NCBI RefSeq assembly: GCF_000378105.1
Contig: NZ_KB899267.1
Coordinates: forward strand, 1-45,378
Reading direction: 5' to 3'
Length of the DNA stretch: 45,378 bases
Source: Rubritalea marina DSM 17716
GTDB taxonomy: Bacteria; Verrucomicrobiota; Verrucomicrobiia; Verrucomicrobiales; Akkermansiaceae
Shown here piece by piece: positions 16,489 to 24,845 of this stretch (positions are counted from its first letter, which is position 1; every line of letters starts with the position of its first letter). The position numbers and the translations under genes are program-made. The notes beneath the pieces are model-generated. The model was not told the origin of the DNA, did not search any database, and was given only the letters and a program-made list of their open reading frames with translations.

Positions 16489-17498
16489 GTGATTAGCCTC
16501 AGTTGTTGTATCAATGTCTCCGCCGCACTCTTACTTGAATAAGTGCCCTCCACCCTGTGCCGCGCCTGCTCTCCTAGGCTGCTGCGGAGATCGGAGTCGT
16601 TTAAGAGAGCCATCACGCCCAGCTCCCAATCGCTTGAACTGGCACAGACATAGCCATCGAACCCATGGCGCACGATATCGGCACTCACTGAGACCGGGCT
16701 CGCAAGCACGGGAATCCCCAACGCCATGTATTCTAATGCCTTGAAACCACATTTGTAGGGATTGAAGTTGTTTTCCAACAAGGGATAGAGACCAACATCG
16801 ACCCCACGCATCGCGTCTGCGGTGGCGGTGGGCGAGGCCCAATCGATCTGGTCAACCAATTCCAGCTCGAGCCCATCGATCTTGCCGAATGTCTCTGCGA
16901 GGCGTTCTTGGCCACAAGCCCCCACAATCTTCAATTTGATCGGCTGCTTTTGCGCCACGGCGGCCAATGGCTCAGCCAAGATACCGACCAGGTCATCGCA
17001 ATAATGCGCCCCATTGCCAATCCAGCCCAGAGTGTAGCCCTCTGTCTGAGCTTCCACTTCAGTCGCTGCACGATAATTCTCCATCTTCACCGTCGATGGC
17101 AGGAGCAGGACATTCGCTTGGTAGGGCGCGGCATATTCCACCAGCTTTTGACACCCCGCCAAGACCAAGTGGCTCAGCTTCATGATCTCAGCACAATTCC
17201 TGAGTGTCACCGGGCTCTCGTTGCGTGATGGCGCATCATCAATATCGAACACGACGATCTTGCCCAATAATCGCGCCCAGCGCGCCAACAACACATGCCA
17301 GCGCGAGTAACACTTTTGGAAGACCACCACACGGTAGAACAAAAGCCGCAGCGCCAGCAATAGCAAGTCGAATCGGCTATGCGTCTGAACCAGCGTCGAC
17401 TCCACGCCATGCCTCTCGAGTTCTTCCGCAATCCAATAGGCGCGCACTCTCGAGCTTGCCTTGTTTTGATCACCCAAGGTGTTCCATAGAATTCTCAT
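16485..17498 (-). CDS. Glycosyltransferase, GT4-like
   Basis: A 337-aa glycosyltransferase. MRILWNTLGDQNKASSRVRA resembles the group whose N-terminus senses an acceptor through SSRVRA, and VFDIDDAPS follows a Rossmann strand. The donor domain has LGWIGNGAHY and NPYKCGFKALEYMALGIPVL, a variant of the GT4 signature with Glu in KALEYMA. The acceptor and donor are unknown. AGGAG lies about 15 bases before the ATG. It is coupled to the next gene by ATGA and begins 12 bases after the acetyltransferase stop. Confidence 0.75.
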   Translation of the reverse strand: MRILWNTLGDQNKASSRVRAYWIAEELERHGVESTLVQTHSRFDLLLLALRLLFYRVVVFQKCYSRWHVLLARWARLLGKIVVFDIDDAPSRNESPVTLRNCAEIMKLSHLVLAGCQKLVEYAAPYQANVLLLPSTVKMENYRAATEVEAQTEGYTLGWIGNGAHYCDDLVGILAEPLAAVAQKQPIKLKIVGACGQERLAETFGKIDGLELELVDQIDWASPTATADAMRGVDVGLYPLLENNFNPYKCGFKALEYMALGIPVLASPVSVSADIVRHGFDGYVCASSSDWELGVMALLNDSDLRSSLGEQARHRVEGTYSSKSAAETLIQQLRLIT

Positions 17499-17510
17499 AT
17501 CAGCTTTATT

Positions 17511-18122
17511 TTACTCCTTCGTCGCCTCATCCAAAAACTTCTCAACATCCCCTGACTGCAGCAGGTCGACCTTCTGAAGGATGCGATCATCTGACCAATC
17601 CCACCACTTTAAATCCAGTAACTTCAAGATCGTGTCGTCATCAAATCGGAATTTCACGACCCTTGCCGGATTACCTACCACTATTGCATATGGCGGGACA
17701 TCCATACTCACAACAGCACTTGCTCCAATCACCGCCCCATCGTTGATTTTAACACCAGACAAAATGACAGCACCATTTCCAATCCAGACATCATTCCCAA
17801 TGATGACATCACCCTTTGAAAAAGGGGAGCCCTCAATATGTGAAGCCTCTTTCCAGAACTTGTTAAACGGATAGGTGGTCACCCATTCGGGTCGATGATT
17901 ACCACCTAAAAAAATCTTTGTATCAACAGCAATGGAACAAAAATTCCCCACAATCAATTTTTCATCTGGGTCCCAACGTAATATACGTAATTTAGGAAGG
18001 CCACGACAGTATGTACCTCGCCCAAAACTATCTTTGGGATACAACTCAGCAAGGCTCTTCGTTGCGTCCTCTGCCAGCACACATTTTACAAGTTTACGCA
18101 ATAGTTTGAAAAAAAAAATCAT
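17511..18122 (-). CDS. CatB/Vat-like hexapeptide O-acetyltransferase
   Basis: A 203-aa left-handed beta-helix acetyltransferase. [20 protein letters not shown] carries the family's catalytic His (His76), with the WVTTYPF signature after it. Hexapeptide repeats run from about 103 to 150 ([20 protein letters not shown]). The enzyme uses acetyl-CoA to O-acetylate a sugar in the cytoplasm. Members of this group are often annotated as antibiotic acetyltransferases, but within this locus a sugar substrate is much more likely. It is AT-rich compared with the following gene. It starts 8 bases after the ABC transporter stop. Confidence 0.8.
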   Translation of the reverse strand: MIFFFKLLRKLVKCVLAEDATKSLAELYPKDSFGRGTYCRGLPKLRILRWDPDEKLIVGNFCSIAVDTKIFLGGNHRPEWVTTYPFNKFWKEASHIEGSPFSKGDVIIGNDVWIGNGAVILSGVKINDGAVIGASAVVSMDVPPYAIVVGNPARVVKFRFDDDTILKLLDLKWWDWSDDRILQKVDLLQSGDVEKFLDEATKE

Positions 18123-18130
18123 TTTCTTTT

Positions 18131-19858
18131 TTATCCTACGACCCTTCCATTGTTCAAAGTGATCACCCGGTCACAATTCTCGATACTGGTCAGTCGATGG
18201 GCAATCATGATGAGGGTACGGTTTTTTTTGGCATTCTCGATGGCCTGCATTACTTTTATTTCGGTTGCATTGTCGAGGGCAGAGGTGGCTTCGTCGAGGA
18301 TCAAGAGCTGGGGCTCGAAATAGAGGGCGCGGGCGATGCCGATGCGCTGGCGCTGGCCGCCGGAGAGGCGGACCCCACGTTCGCCGATTTCGGTGTCGAG
18401 CCCCTCGCTTTGGCTGGCAACAAAATCGGCCAGACAAGCGGCCTCGATTACCTCCTGCAGTTTCGTCTGATTGACCTCCTTGGCTGGGACGCCGAAGGCG
18501 ATGTTGGCGCGAATACTGTCATCGATGAGGAAGATGGTCTGGGGGATGTAGCCGAGCATCTTGCGCCAAGCGTGGAGGTTCGCATAGATATCCTGACCAT
18601 TGACGCTGACGCTACCAGACTGCGGCTGCAGCAGGCCGAGGATGACGTTGACAAGGGTTGATTTACCGCAACCAGTCTCGCCGACAAAGGCGATCGACTC
18701 CCCTTGCTTCAGGCTCAGCGAGAGCTGCTGTACCACGGCGGTTTCGGTGTTCGGGTATTGGTAGCTGACTTGCTGCAGTTCCAGCGCCTCAAATTCTGGC
18801 CATTCTAGGTTCTGCTGCGGTGACCGCTGGGCTTGGAATCGCTCAATCTGCTGCAGGTCTTCGAGGATGCCAGGCAAATAGGATCGCGAGCCATTGATGG
18901 TATTGATGGCAGTGGCAATTCTCCCAGCCTGCGCCTTGAGCCGAACCACTGCGACAGCGAGCAAGGAGAGCGGTGCTGCCACCTCGCTGGGATCGTCCGC
19001 AAAGGCGAACAACAACACCGAGACCAGCAAGAGGCAAGTAATCGCCAAAGTTTCAATGATCACTGGGCTAACACGCATCACGGTGAGGCGCCTAGTCTCG
19101 GCCTGCGCTTGTTTGCGTGCAGAATTGTCGAAGCTCTGGGCAAGGTAGGCTTCACAGCCAACAATCCGCGCATCAACCAGCGCGCCAAAACCTTGCTGAA
19201 TTGCCTGGATCATTCGCGTGTTCTCACGGCGCAGAACATCGCCTGTGGCGCGCAGTTTTTTCTTAAAAAACCTTAAGGTAGTGGCCAGTCCGACCCCAAG
19301 GATGGCGACTCCAAGCATCGCCACCGGTGGGGTGCCGATGAGGATCGCCACAGCCACAAATAGGCACATCGACAGCCCCATCACAAGATCTAGCATAGGT
19401 AAAACCAAACCATTCACCACCTGTTGCGTGTCGCGCTGTACATTGTTCAAGATCTCTGAAGAACCGCGCTGCAGATGCCAATCGTAGGGTGCTTTCTGGT
19501 AGATACGGAACATCCGCGACTGCAAGCTCACGCGCTGAAAATTCACCACCCGTGCCTGCACATAATACACAAAGGCAAGGAACAGCCCCTTGAGCACAAT
19601 GAAGATGAGTAAAATGGCGGATGCCCAGATGATAAGCTCTAGGCTCGCTTGCGCCGGTAGTTTATGAAAGAGGAAACCAAAGTGCTCGTGCTCAGCGAGC
19701 TTAGAAGGCGACATTACCACCAACACAAACAGAGGAATGATGCCAACCCCTAGCGCCTCGACCAAAGAAGCGGCCATGATTAACACCAAAAGTAAGCTAA
19801 ACTTTCGTACTGCTTTCGCAGGGAACAACTGCAGCAGATCTCTTATTAAATTTTTCAT
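18131..19858 (-). CDS. ABC half-transporter, probable lipid-linked oligosaccharide flippase (PglK/MsbA-like)
   Basis: A 575-aa fusion of a six-helix permease (1-320) and an ATPase (350-575). Walker A is GETGCGKST (393-401), the signature is [16 protein letters not shown], and Walker B is [12 protein letters not shown], all intact. Homodimers of this type flip undecaprenyl-linked oligosaccharides (PglK) or lipid A. No Wzx is seen in the locus, so this is the best candidate for moving the repeat unit to the periplasm. The ATG at 19858 is preferred over GTG at 19864: GAGAG sits seven bases before the ATG but only one before the GTG. That site lies in a small GCTCT/AGAGC hairpin that could lower its use. 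Confidence 0.82.
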   Translation of the reverse strand: MKNLIRDLLQLFPAKAVRKFSLLLVLIMAASLVEALGVGIIPLFVLVVMSPSKLAEHEHFGFLFHKLPAQASLELIIWASAILLIFIVLKGLFLAFVYYVQARVVNFQRVSLQSRMFRIYQKAPYDWHLQRGSSEILNNVQRDTQQVVNGLVLPMLDLVMGLSMCLFVAVAILIGTPPVAMLGVAILGVGLATTLRFFKKKLRATGDVLRRENTRMIQAIQQGFGALVDARIVGCEAYLAQSFDNSARKQAQAETRRLTVMRVSPVIIETLAITCLLLVSVLLFAFADDPSEVAAPLSLLAVAVVRLKAQAGRIATAINTINGSRSYLPGILEDLQQIERFQAQRSPQQNLEWPEFEALELQQVSYQYPNTETAVVQQLSLSLKQGESIAFVGETGCGKSTLVNVILGLLQPQSGSVSVNGQDIYANLHAWRKMLGYIPQTIFLIDDSIRANIAFGVPAKEVNQTKLQEVIEAACLADFVASQSEGLDTEIGERGVRLSGGQRQRIGIARALYFEPQLLILDEATSALDNATEIKVMQAIENAKKNRTLIMIAHRLTSIENCDRVITLNNGRVVG

Positions 19859-19873
19859 CAACACACGCTCTCT

Positions 19874-20863
19874 TTAGAGCCTCACATCGGCAAGCCACCC
19901 TTGGTTTTCAAGGTGCCAGTTCACAGTACGCTCTAGACCGTCGAGTGGGTGAACCTTAGGGGACCACTGGAGCTTCTTAATCGCTTTGTCGATATTGGCC
20001 GAGGTGTCTTGCATGTCGGCATTGTTCTGTGGCTGGTAATCGATCTGGGCCTTCTTGCGCGTGTGTTTCTCGATCTCGCCAATCATGGTGTTGATGCTGA
20101 TCGGCTGGTTACCCCCGCCGATGTTGTAGATCTCGTAGCCAGCGCATTTTTCTGTGGCTGCAATCGTGCCTAAGGCGATGTCGTCGATGTAGGTGAAGTC
20201 ACGGGTCTGCTCGCCATCGCCATAGAGACAGATCGCTTCGCCACGGTTGACCCATTCGGTAAATCGAAAGGGACTCATGTCTGGTCTACCCGCCGGCCCG
20301 TAGACGGTGAAGTAACGCAGCACCGAAACCTCCAAGCCGTGAAGGTGGTGGTACGAATAGGCCATGGTCTCCGCTCCTAGTTTACTGGAAGCATAAGGAG
20401 AGAGCGGTTTACGTACGTCGGCCGTCTCTAGGAAAGGCATGGGTACTCCAGCATACAGTGAGGATGTGGATGCCATCACATATTTTTTGACTCCATGCCT
20501 ATTCATTAAATCGAGTAAATTAAGTGACCCTAGGGTATTTGTGGATAAGTAGACATATGGATCAACAATGCTAGCACGCACTCCTGCGCGCGCCGCCAAA
20601 TTCACCACATAGCAAATAGGGTAACGTTCAAACACCTCGGAGAGAGTCTGACGGTCTTCTATATCCACATGCTCGAAGGTAAACCCTCCAAGCTCTTTGA
20701 GACGGGACAATCTATACTCTTTGAGGCGTAGATCATAATAATCATTCATGTTGTCTATTCCAACAACGTTAAATCCAGCCTCTATGAAAAGTTCCGTGGT
20801 GCGCGCACCAATAAAGCCTGCACAACCAGTCAACAATACTGTTTTTTTTGCTAATTCACTCAA
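19874..20863 (-). CDS. NAD-dependent nucleotide-sugar epimerase (UDP-glucuronate/UDP-glucose 4-epimerase-like)
   Basis: A 329-aa extended-SDR enzyme. The NAD loop is TGCAGFIG (12-19), the ribose-binding Asp is in VGIDNMNDYYD (37-44), Ser134/Ser135 precede the active site, and the catalytic pair is Tyr157/Lys161 in SPYASSK. FTYIDDIA and YNIGGG follow as in UDP-sugar 4-epimerases. The DNMNDYYD pattern favours UDP-glucuronate 4-epimerase, giving UDP-galacturonate, but this is not certain. The start codon is TTG with GGAG five to six bases before it. Eight A residues follow the start closely (20842-20849), a possible slippage site. It probably supplies a donor for the glycosyltransferases. Confidence 0.8.
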   Translation of the reverse strand: MSELAKKTVLLTGCAGFIGARTTELFIEAGFNVVGIDNMNDYYDLRLKEYRLSRLKELGGFTFEHVDIEDRQTLSEVFERYPICYVVNLAARAGVRASIVDPYVYLSTNTLGSLNLLDLMNRHGVKKYVMASTSSLYAGVPMPFLETADVRKPLSPYASSKLGAETMAYSYHHLHGLEVSVLRYFTVYGPAGRPDMSPFRFTEWVNRGEAICLYGDGEQTRDFTYIDDIALGTIAATEKCAGYEIYNIGGGNQPISINTMIGEIEKHTRKKAQIDYQPQNNADMQDTSANIDKAIKKLQWSPKVHPLDGLERTVNWHLENQGWLADVRL

Positions 20864-20897
20864 AATAACTCCAGAAGGTTAACAACCTAAATATCGA

Positions 20898-22979
20898 TCA
20901 TTTTTCATCGCTACCGTAGTAGCCATAGTCCTCTTGTCCGTATTCACCAAAGCCTTTGTAACCATGATACTTACCTCCCCCTGTGCGTTTCATCCCATTA
21001 ACAACGACACCACCTATTGTTGCTCCTGCAGAATTCAATAAATCCCTTGCACGCAACATCGCGCCGATAGGCGTCTTTCTCGATCTAACAACTAACAACA
21101 CACCATGCACATGCTTCGACAACAGTCTAGAGTCTGCGACCGGAAGTACCGGTGCAGAATCAATGATAATACGATCGAAACGCCCTTTTAAGTTTTCAAT
21201 TAAATCATGCATCTCAGAGTCATGCATCAATTCTGATGGGTTGGGAGCCTTACCACCTGAAGCAATAATAGAGAGATTCGGTATGGGACTTGTATGAATC
21301 GCGTGATCTAATGACACTTGATCAGCTAAGACCTCCGTAATACCTGGCGCATCTTTTAAACTTGGAAAATGTTCGGTTAACTTGGGTCTTCTCAGATCCA
21401 TATCGATAAGCAAGGTATTTTCCTTGTTCATTGCAAAGGCTGAAGCAATCTCTGCTGAGATCGTTGTTTTCCCTTCGCCAGGAATCGACGAAGTGACTAG
21501 AAGAACTTTGTTGCGTTCCTTCTTACCCATCAATATGATCGATGCCCTCAGGTTTCTTATTGATTCTGCATTAGGTGAATTGGAGTCATTTTGAAGCACC
21601 GAAGACCAATTACTCCCCTTACTGTGCCTATTAAATGTAGAAGAAGACGGGATAGCAGCTAAGCATGTCAAGCCACTTGCCTCTTCAGCTGAGCGGACAT
21701 CATAAATTTTATAGTCAATCACAGCCAATGCAAATGCGATACAAAATCCAGCTACAGCCCCCATGATCGAGCCTGCTGCCAGATACATCAACCGCACTGA
21801 ATCTTTCGCTAATCCGATGAAGGCTGGTTCGATAATTCTGATGTTACTCATAGGGCGATTATCAGCCACATCAATCTCAGTCATACGTTTAGTGATCAGC
21901 TGGTATTGAGCTCTTGATTGATCAATAGTCGTATTTAACAAACTAGCACGGGTTGCAAGAGCACTTTGTGCCAGCAACACCCACTCGTCAGCAGCCTCCA
22001 TGACCGCATCTTCATCGTCATTGGTGTCTATGATTTTTTCTAACGCATCCAATTGGTCTTTATACTCGATCCAGTATGGTGCTTCTGATTTTCTGGCTGA
22101 GGAACGTTTAATCTCTCGGGCAAAACGCATTAATAAATCATTGAATACTGCCTCAGATTGGATCCGAGCAGGGTGCTTTCTTAAGTAGCGCTGGCGGATG
22201 GCAATCACATTGGCCCGATCAGCTTGAATATCCTCGCTCAACTTTAGGGCTGAAACATACACTTGGAGAGCCTTTTCAGCATCTTCCATCTCCTGCCTCG
22301 CTGCGTCTCCTTCTTTTTTAAGAATTTTGAAGACATCATTTGAGCCGACCTGAGCCAAATCCTCTTCTTTTTCGCTATAAACGCGAATCAAGGTATCCGC
22401 AATCACTCGAGCAGTCTCAGGGTCTGGGTGTTTACAGCGCACCTCAATCAATGAGGTGTCGCGAATACCCGAAATGGATAACCAACCACGCGCCATACGA
22501 TTCACTAACTTGTATGTTTCGACAGAGCTAGCAGGCTTAAAAGCCAACTCCTCTTCGGTCAACATGTACCTTGGCTTCCATGATGACTTTGGGGGGATCG
22601 CATTTTGTAACGCCTGCACTTCAGGGCTGCGTGCTGTTTCCGCCAATATTGCTGGCCCCAGCAATTTGCTGGCCTCAGTCGCTAGGACAATGGCTGGTGT
22701 CATACGATCAACCGTCACACCCTTACCCAAAATTTGGCTATTCTCCATGCTTACCTCAATGATCGCGACTGCCTCGTTGCTGGGAGGAACAATCGACATG
22801 TAATACAACGCACCACAATAGCCGAGCACACCAAAAATCAGCATCATCCACCAACGGCTAAGCGCTTGTCGGACATTACTCATCCCCAATCTATTCGTAA
22901 TGAAGTTATCTTTACTCTGATTCTCTTCTGAGATTACACTAGTCGTTTGATCAGCAAATGGCTCGATGTCTGTTGACAT
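20898..22979 (-). CDS. Wzc-type polysaccharide co-polymerase with BY-kinase domain
   Basis: A 693-aa inner-membrane chain-length regulator. A Wzz-like region with helices near 43-62 and 397-421 flanks a periplasmic coiled-coil part. The cytoplasmic kinase has Walker A SSIPGEGKTT (497-506), Walker A' LLIDMDLRRPK (523-533, Asp526/Asp528) and Walker B FDRIIIDSAP (Asp607). The tail from 671 to 688 has six tyrosines (671, 674, 680, 685, 687, 688), the autophosphorylation cluster. All key residues are present, so it should be active. No low-molecular-weight phosphatase partner is in the window. The start has no Shine-Dalgarno site. A 130-base leader separates it from the export gene. Confidence 0.88.
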   Translation of the reverse strand: MSTDIEPFADQTTSVISEENQSKDNFITNRLGMSNVRQALSRWWMMLIFGVLGYCGALYYMSIVPPSNEAVAIIEVSMENSQILGKGVTVDRMTPAIVLATEASKLLGPAILAETARSPEVQALQNAIPPKSSWKPRYMLTEEELAFKPASSVETYKLVNRMARGWLSISGIRDTSLIEVRCKHPDPETARVIADTLIRVYSEKEEDLAQVGSNDVFKILKKEGDAARQEMEDAEKALQVYVSALKLSEDIQADRANVIAIRQRYLRKHPARIQSEAVFNDLLMRFAREIKRSSARKSEAPYWIEYKDQLDALEKIIDTNDDEDAVMEAADEWVLLAQSALATRASLLNTTIDQSRAQYQLITKRMTEIDVADNRPMSNIRIIEPAFIGLAKDSVRLMYLAAGSIMGAVAGFCIAFALAVIDYKIYDVRSAEEASGLTCLAAIPSSSTFNRHSKGSNWSSVLQNDSNSPNAESIRNLRASIILMGKKERNKVLLVTSSIPGEGKTTISAEIASAFAMNKENTLLIDMDLRRPKLTEHFPSLKDAPGITEVLADQVSLDHAIHTSPIPNLSIIASGGKAPNPSELMHDSEMHDLIENLKGRFDRIIIDSAPVLPVADSRLLSKHVHGVLLVVRSRKTPIGAMLRARDLLNSAGATIGGVVVNGMKRTGGGKYHGYKGFGEYGQEDYGYYGSDEK

Positions 22980-23004
22980 AATAGATAATTTTATTTTTTC
23001 GGTG

Positions 23005-23021
23005 ATTAGTTGAAAACTAAT
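23005..23021. promoter_or_regulatory. Hairpin or operator upstream of the Wzc-type kinase gene
   Basis: A perfect inverted repeat (ATTAGTT, three-base loop, AACTAAT) lies 26 bases upstream of the ATG at 22979, inside the 130-base gap between the SLBB export gene and the kinase gene. On the coding strand it is followed by A-rich sequence, not a T run. It may be an operator or a 5' leader hairpin. No clear promoter pair was fixed in the gap. Confidence 0.35.
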
Positions 23022-23109
23022 GAGGTGACATTACTTCTGTAGAGGAATATCTGCTAATTTAGATAATAACACCTATACGGTAAGGGCTGCTCGTATTAAT
23101 CTTGGGCGA

Positions 23110-23928
23110 TCAAAATCTTGATTCCTGAACGATTACGATATCACCAGGCTGCATATAAAACATCTTCGCTTTTGAACTTTTGATGTCTCGAAGGCTTACC
23201 AAGATCCTTCTACCACTGCGGCTCACAATCACATCCTTCTTGTTTGCAATGCGGTCAAAATCACCAGCTTGCGCAATTGCAGTTAGGATATCCAACTTAC
23301 CAGTCTTTGGGAAATTCACGATACCGGGGTTCCTGACATTTCCTGACACAGTGATGGAGGATTGCTTCAGTGTACTCCGGGGCACAGTGATCGAATCACC
23401 ATGCTTCAAAACCTTGCTGCCTGAGGATTGAAGGTTATACCGCACAATCGCCCCACTTTTACTCCGAACGACAATGCTCGAAGTATCGGCTGTTTCTGTC
23501 ACACCTCCGGCCTGGGCTACTGCGCCTCGAAGGTCTAGCGCGCCTTCTTCAGGATATCGAATGGTACCTGGCGATCGCACATCTCCACCCACAATCACCC
23601 ACTTGTCAGCGTAACCAACGACTGACAAATTGACCTGAGCATTGACCAAGTAATCTTTTTCATAGAGGCCTTTAATCTCTGCTTCGGCCTCCTTGAGGGT
23701 TTTACCAATGAGTTTAACGTTCCCGATCAAAGGGAATGATACAAACCCAGACTTCCCGATCTGGGATTCGCGCGACAACTCTTCTTCTTGGAAAACGATC
23801 ATTTTGACCGTGTCATCTTTCTGCAATTGGTATTCTTTGGCATCAGCCGCACTGAGCAGTGAGGGAAACAACATAGCCGTAATGGCGATGCATACCGCTA
23901 AAAGATTTTTCAACATGGTAGTTTTCAT
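23110..23928 (-). CDS. SLBB-domain polysaccharide export protein (short OPX)
   Basis: A 272-aa periplasmic protein. A signal peptide ends near LLSAADA (28-30) without a lipobox Cys. A polysaccharide-export domain covers about 33-105, and two SLBB domains cover about 110-180 and 190-268. The chain stops right after PGDIVIVQE, so it has no C-terminal alpha-helical barrel segment as in Wza. In Myxococcus, short OPX proteins of this kind work with a separate beta-barrel, and such a barrel is encoded at 24846. The ATG at 23928 is chosen because AGG lies eight bases upstream. A frame to 23955 would start inside a terminator hairpin. Confidence 0.82.
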   Translation of the reverse strand: MKTTMLKNLLAVCIAITAMLFPSLLSAADAKEYQLQKDDTVKMIVFQEEELSRESQIGKSGFVSFPLIGNVKLIGKTLKEAEAEIKGLYEKDYLVNAQVNLSVVGYADKWVIVGGDVRSPGTIRYPEEGALDLRGAVAQAGGVTETADTSSIVVRSKSGAIVRYNLQSSGSKVLKHGDSITVPRSTLKQSSITVSGNVRNPGIVNFPKTGKLDILTAIAQAGDFDRIANKKDVIVSRSGRRILVSLRDIKSSKAKMFYMQPGDIVIVQESRF

Positions 23929-23940
23929 TGGTTGCCTAAA

Positions 23941-23978
23941 TATAAAGAAAAGCACCTAGAACGTACTGCTTAGGTGCT
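23941..23978 (-). terminator. Rho-independent terminator after the secreted unknown gene
   Basis: On the minus strand an 8-bp perfect stem (AGCACCTA paired with TAGGTGCT) with a 12-base loop is followed by TTTTCTTTAT. It lies 34 bases past the stop of the 252-aa gene and 22 bases before the start of the SLBB export gene, so it may reduce rather than fully stop transcription into the export genes. Confidence 0.75.
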
Positions 23979-24012
23979 ACTCTTGCGTGGTTAGGCATCG
24001 AAGTTCAATGCA

Positions 24013-24771
24013 TTATTCGTCAGTTGCTGCGCTTGTGGCCTGCGTGCCCGTGACTGCATTGCTGCCCGCGAGGCCATCATTATTTTGAGCATCTTGTTGA
24101 ACTTGATCAACAGCTTGATTGACAGCTTGAAAACCAGTAAGTGCGATTGTTTCAGAAATAGCGGTACCCGTACCTAGCGCATATTCGCTAGGAAGCTCTT
24201 CCTTCCTTTCAGAGCCATTCAGGTCTGTGATCGTCACGACCACTTTACCACCTGAGATCTTGGTGAGCTTTTTAACTCCATTCTTATCAATCTCAGTTGC
24301 CAGGATCACCTGGTTTTTCTTGAAAGGGTTTTTGAACTCGTATTCTTTAAGGCTCCCCTTGGGCTCAAACATGAGTAAGCTGACGATGACACAATTCGCA
24401 ACATTGAGCTTGGATTTGATGTCTTTTGCGGTGAGTTGTGGTAGCACCACATTCTCCATGACAGACATCTTTGCAACCGTCTTGGTCTTATTCTTCTTCA
24501 CATGCACAGCTTGGAGTACAGCGCCAGTAGGCACCTTGATATCCTTGGCTCCAGCGGGCAGAGTCACAGTCTCACCAGGCTTGACCGTGAATGTCTTCCC
24601 TCCAGAGCTGTAGCTCACTGGGCTACCGTCCTTTGGAGCGGTGATTGACAGGGATGATGGTGCTTTCTTTGCTTTAGCCGCGGCCGCAGCATTGTTTTGC
24701 GCTACCACAGTGTTGCTCACACCAATGAGTAAGGCTAGGCAGGCGACACACGCTTTGATCAATATTTTCAT
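24013..24771 (-). CDS. Secreted protein of unknown function
   Basis: A 252-aa protein I do not recognise. A signal peptide (MKILIKACVACLALLIGVSN, cleavage near VVAQ) is followed by an Ala/Lys stretch, a Lys-rich region with FTVKPGETVTLPAGA that resembles a small beta-fold, a central domain (about 105-200) and a low-complexity Ala/Thr/Gln tail. Neither lipobox nor membrane segment is seen. It lies between an outer-membrane beta-barrel gene and the SLBB export gene, with a terminator after it. This suggests a periplasmic or surface accessory of EPS export, which is inference. A palindrome (taagtactta, 24776-24785) is just upstream and no ribosome site is visible. Confidence 0.6.
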   Translation of the reverse strand: MKILIKACVACLALLIGVSNTVVAQNNAAAAAKAKKAPSSLSITAPKDGSPVSYSSGGKTFTVKPGETVTLPAGAKDIKVPTGAVLQAVHVKKNKTKTVAKMSVMENVVLPQLTAKDIKSKLNVANCVIVSLLMFEPKGSLKEYEFKNPFKKNQVILATEIDKNGVKKLTKISGGKVVVTITDLNGSERKEELPSEYALGTGTAISETIALTGFQAVNQAVDQVQQDAQNNDGLAGSNAVTGTQATSAATDE

Positions 24772-24845
24772 AAATTAAGTACTTATTTAGAGAGGATTAT
24801 GCCTCATCGTGAGACATCAGACAAGTTTCTAAATCTAGCAGCAAC

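Noticed and set aside
17511-18122. Antibiotic resistance acetyltransferase
   Set aside because: The CatB/Vat fold also serves many sugar O-acetyltransferases, and the locus is entirely polysaccharide related.
18197-18661. Plus-strand 154-codon open frame rich in acidic residues
   Set aside because: It is the reverse strand of the ABC transporter ATPase domain, whose motifs are intact.
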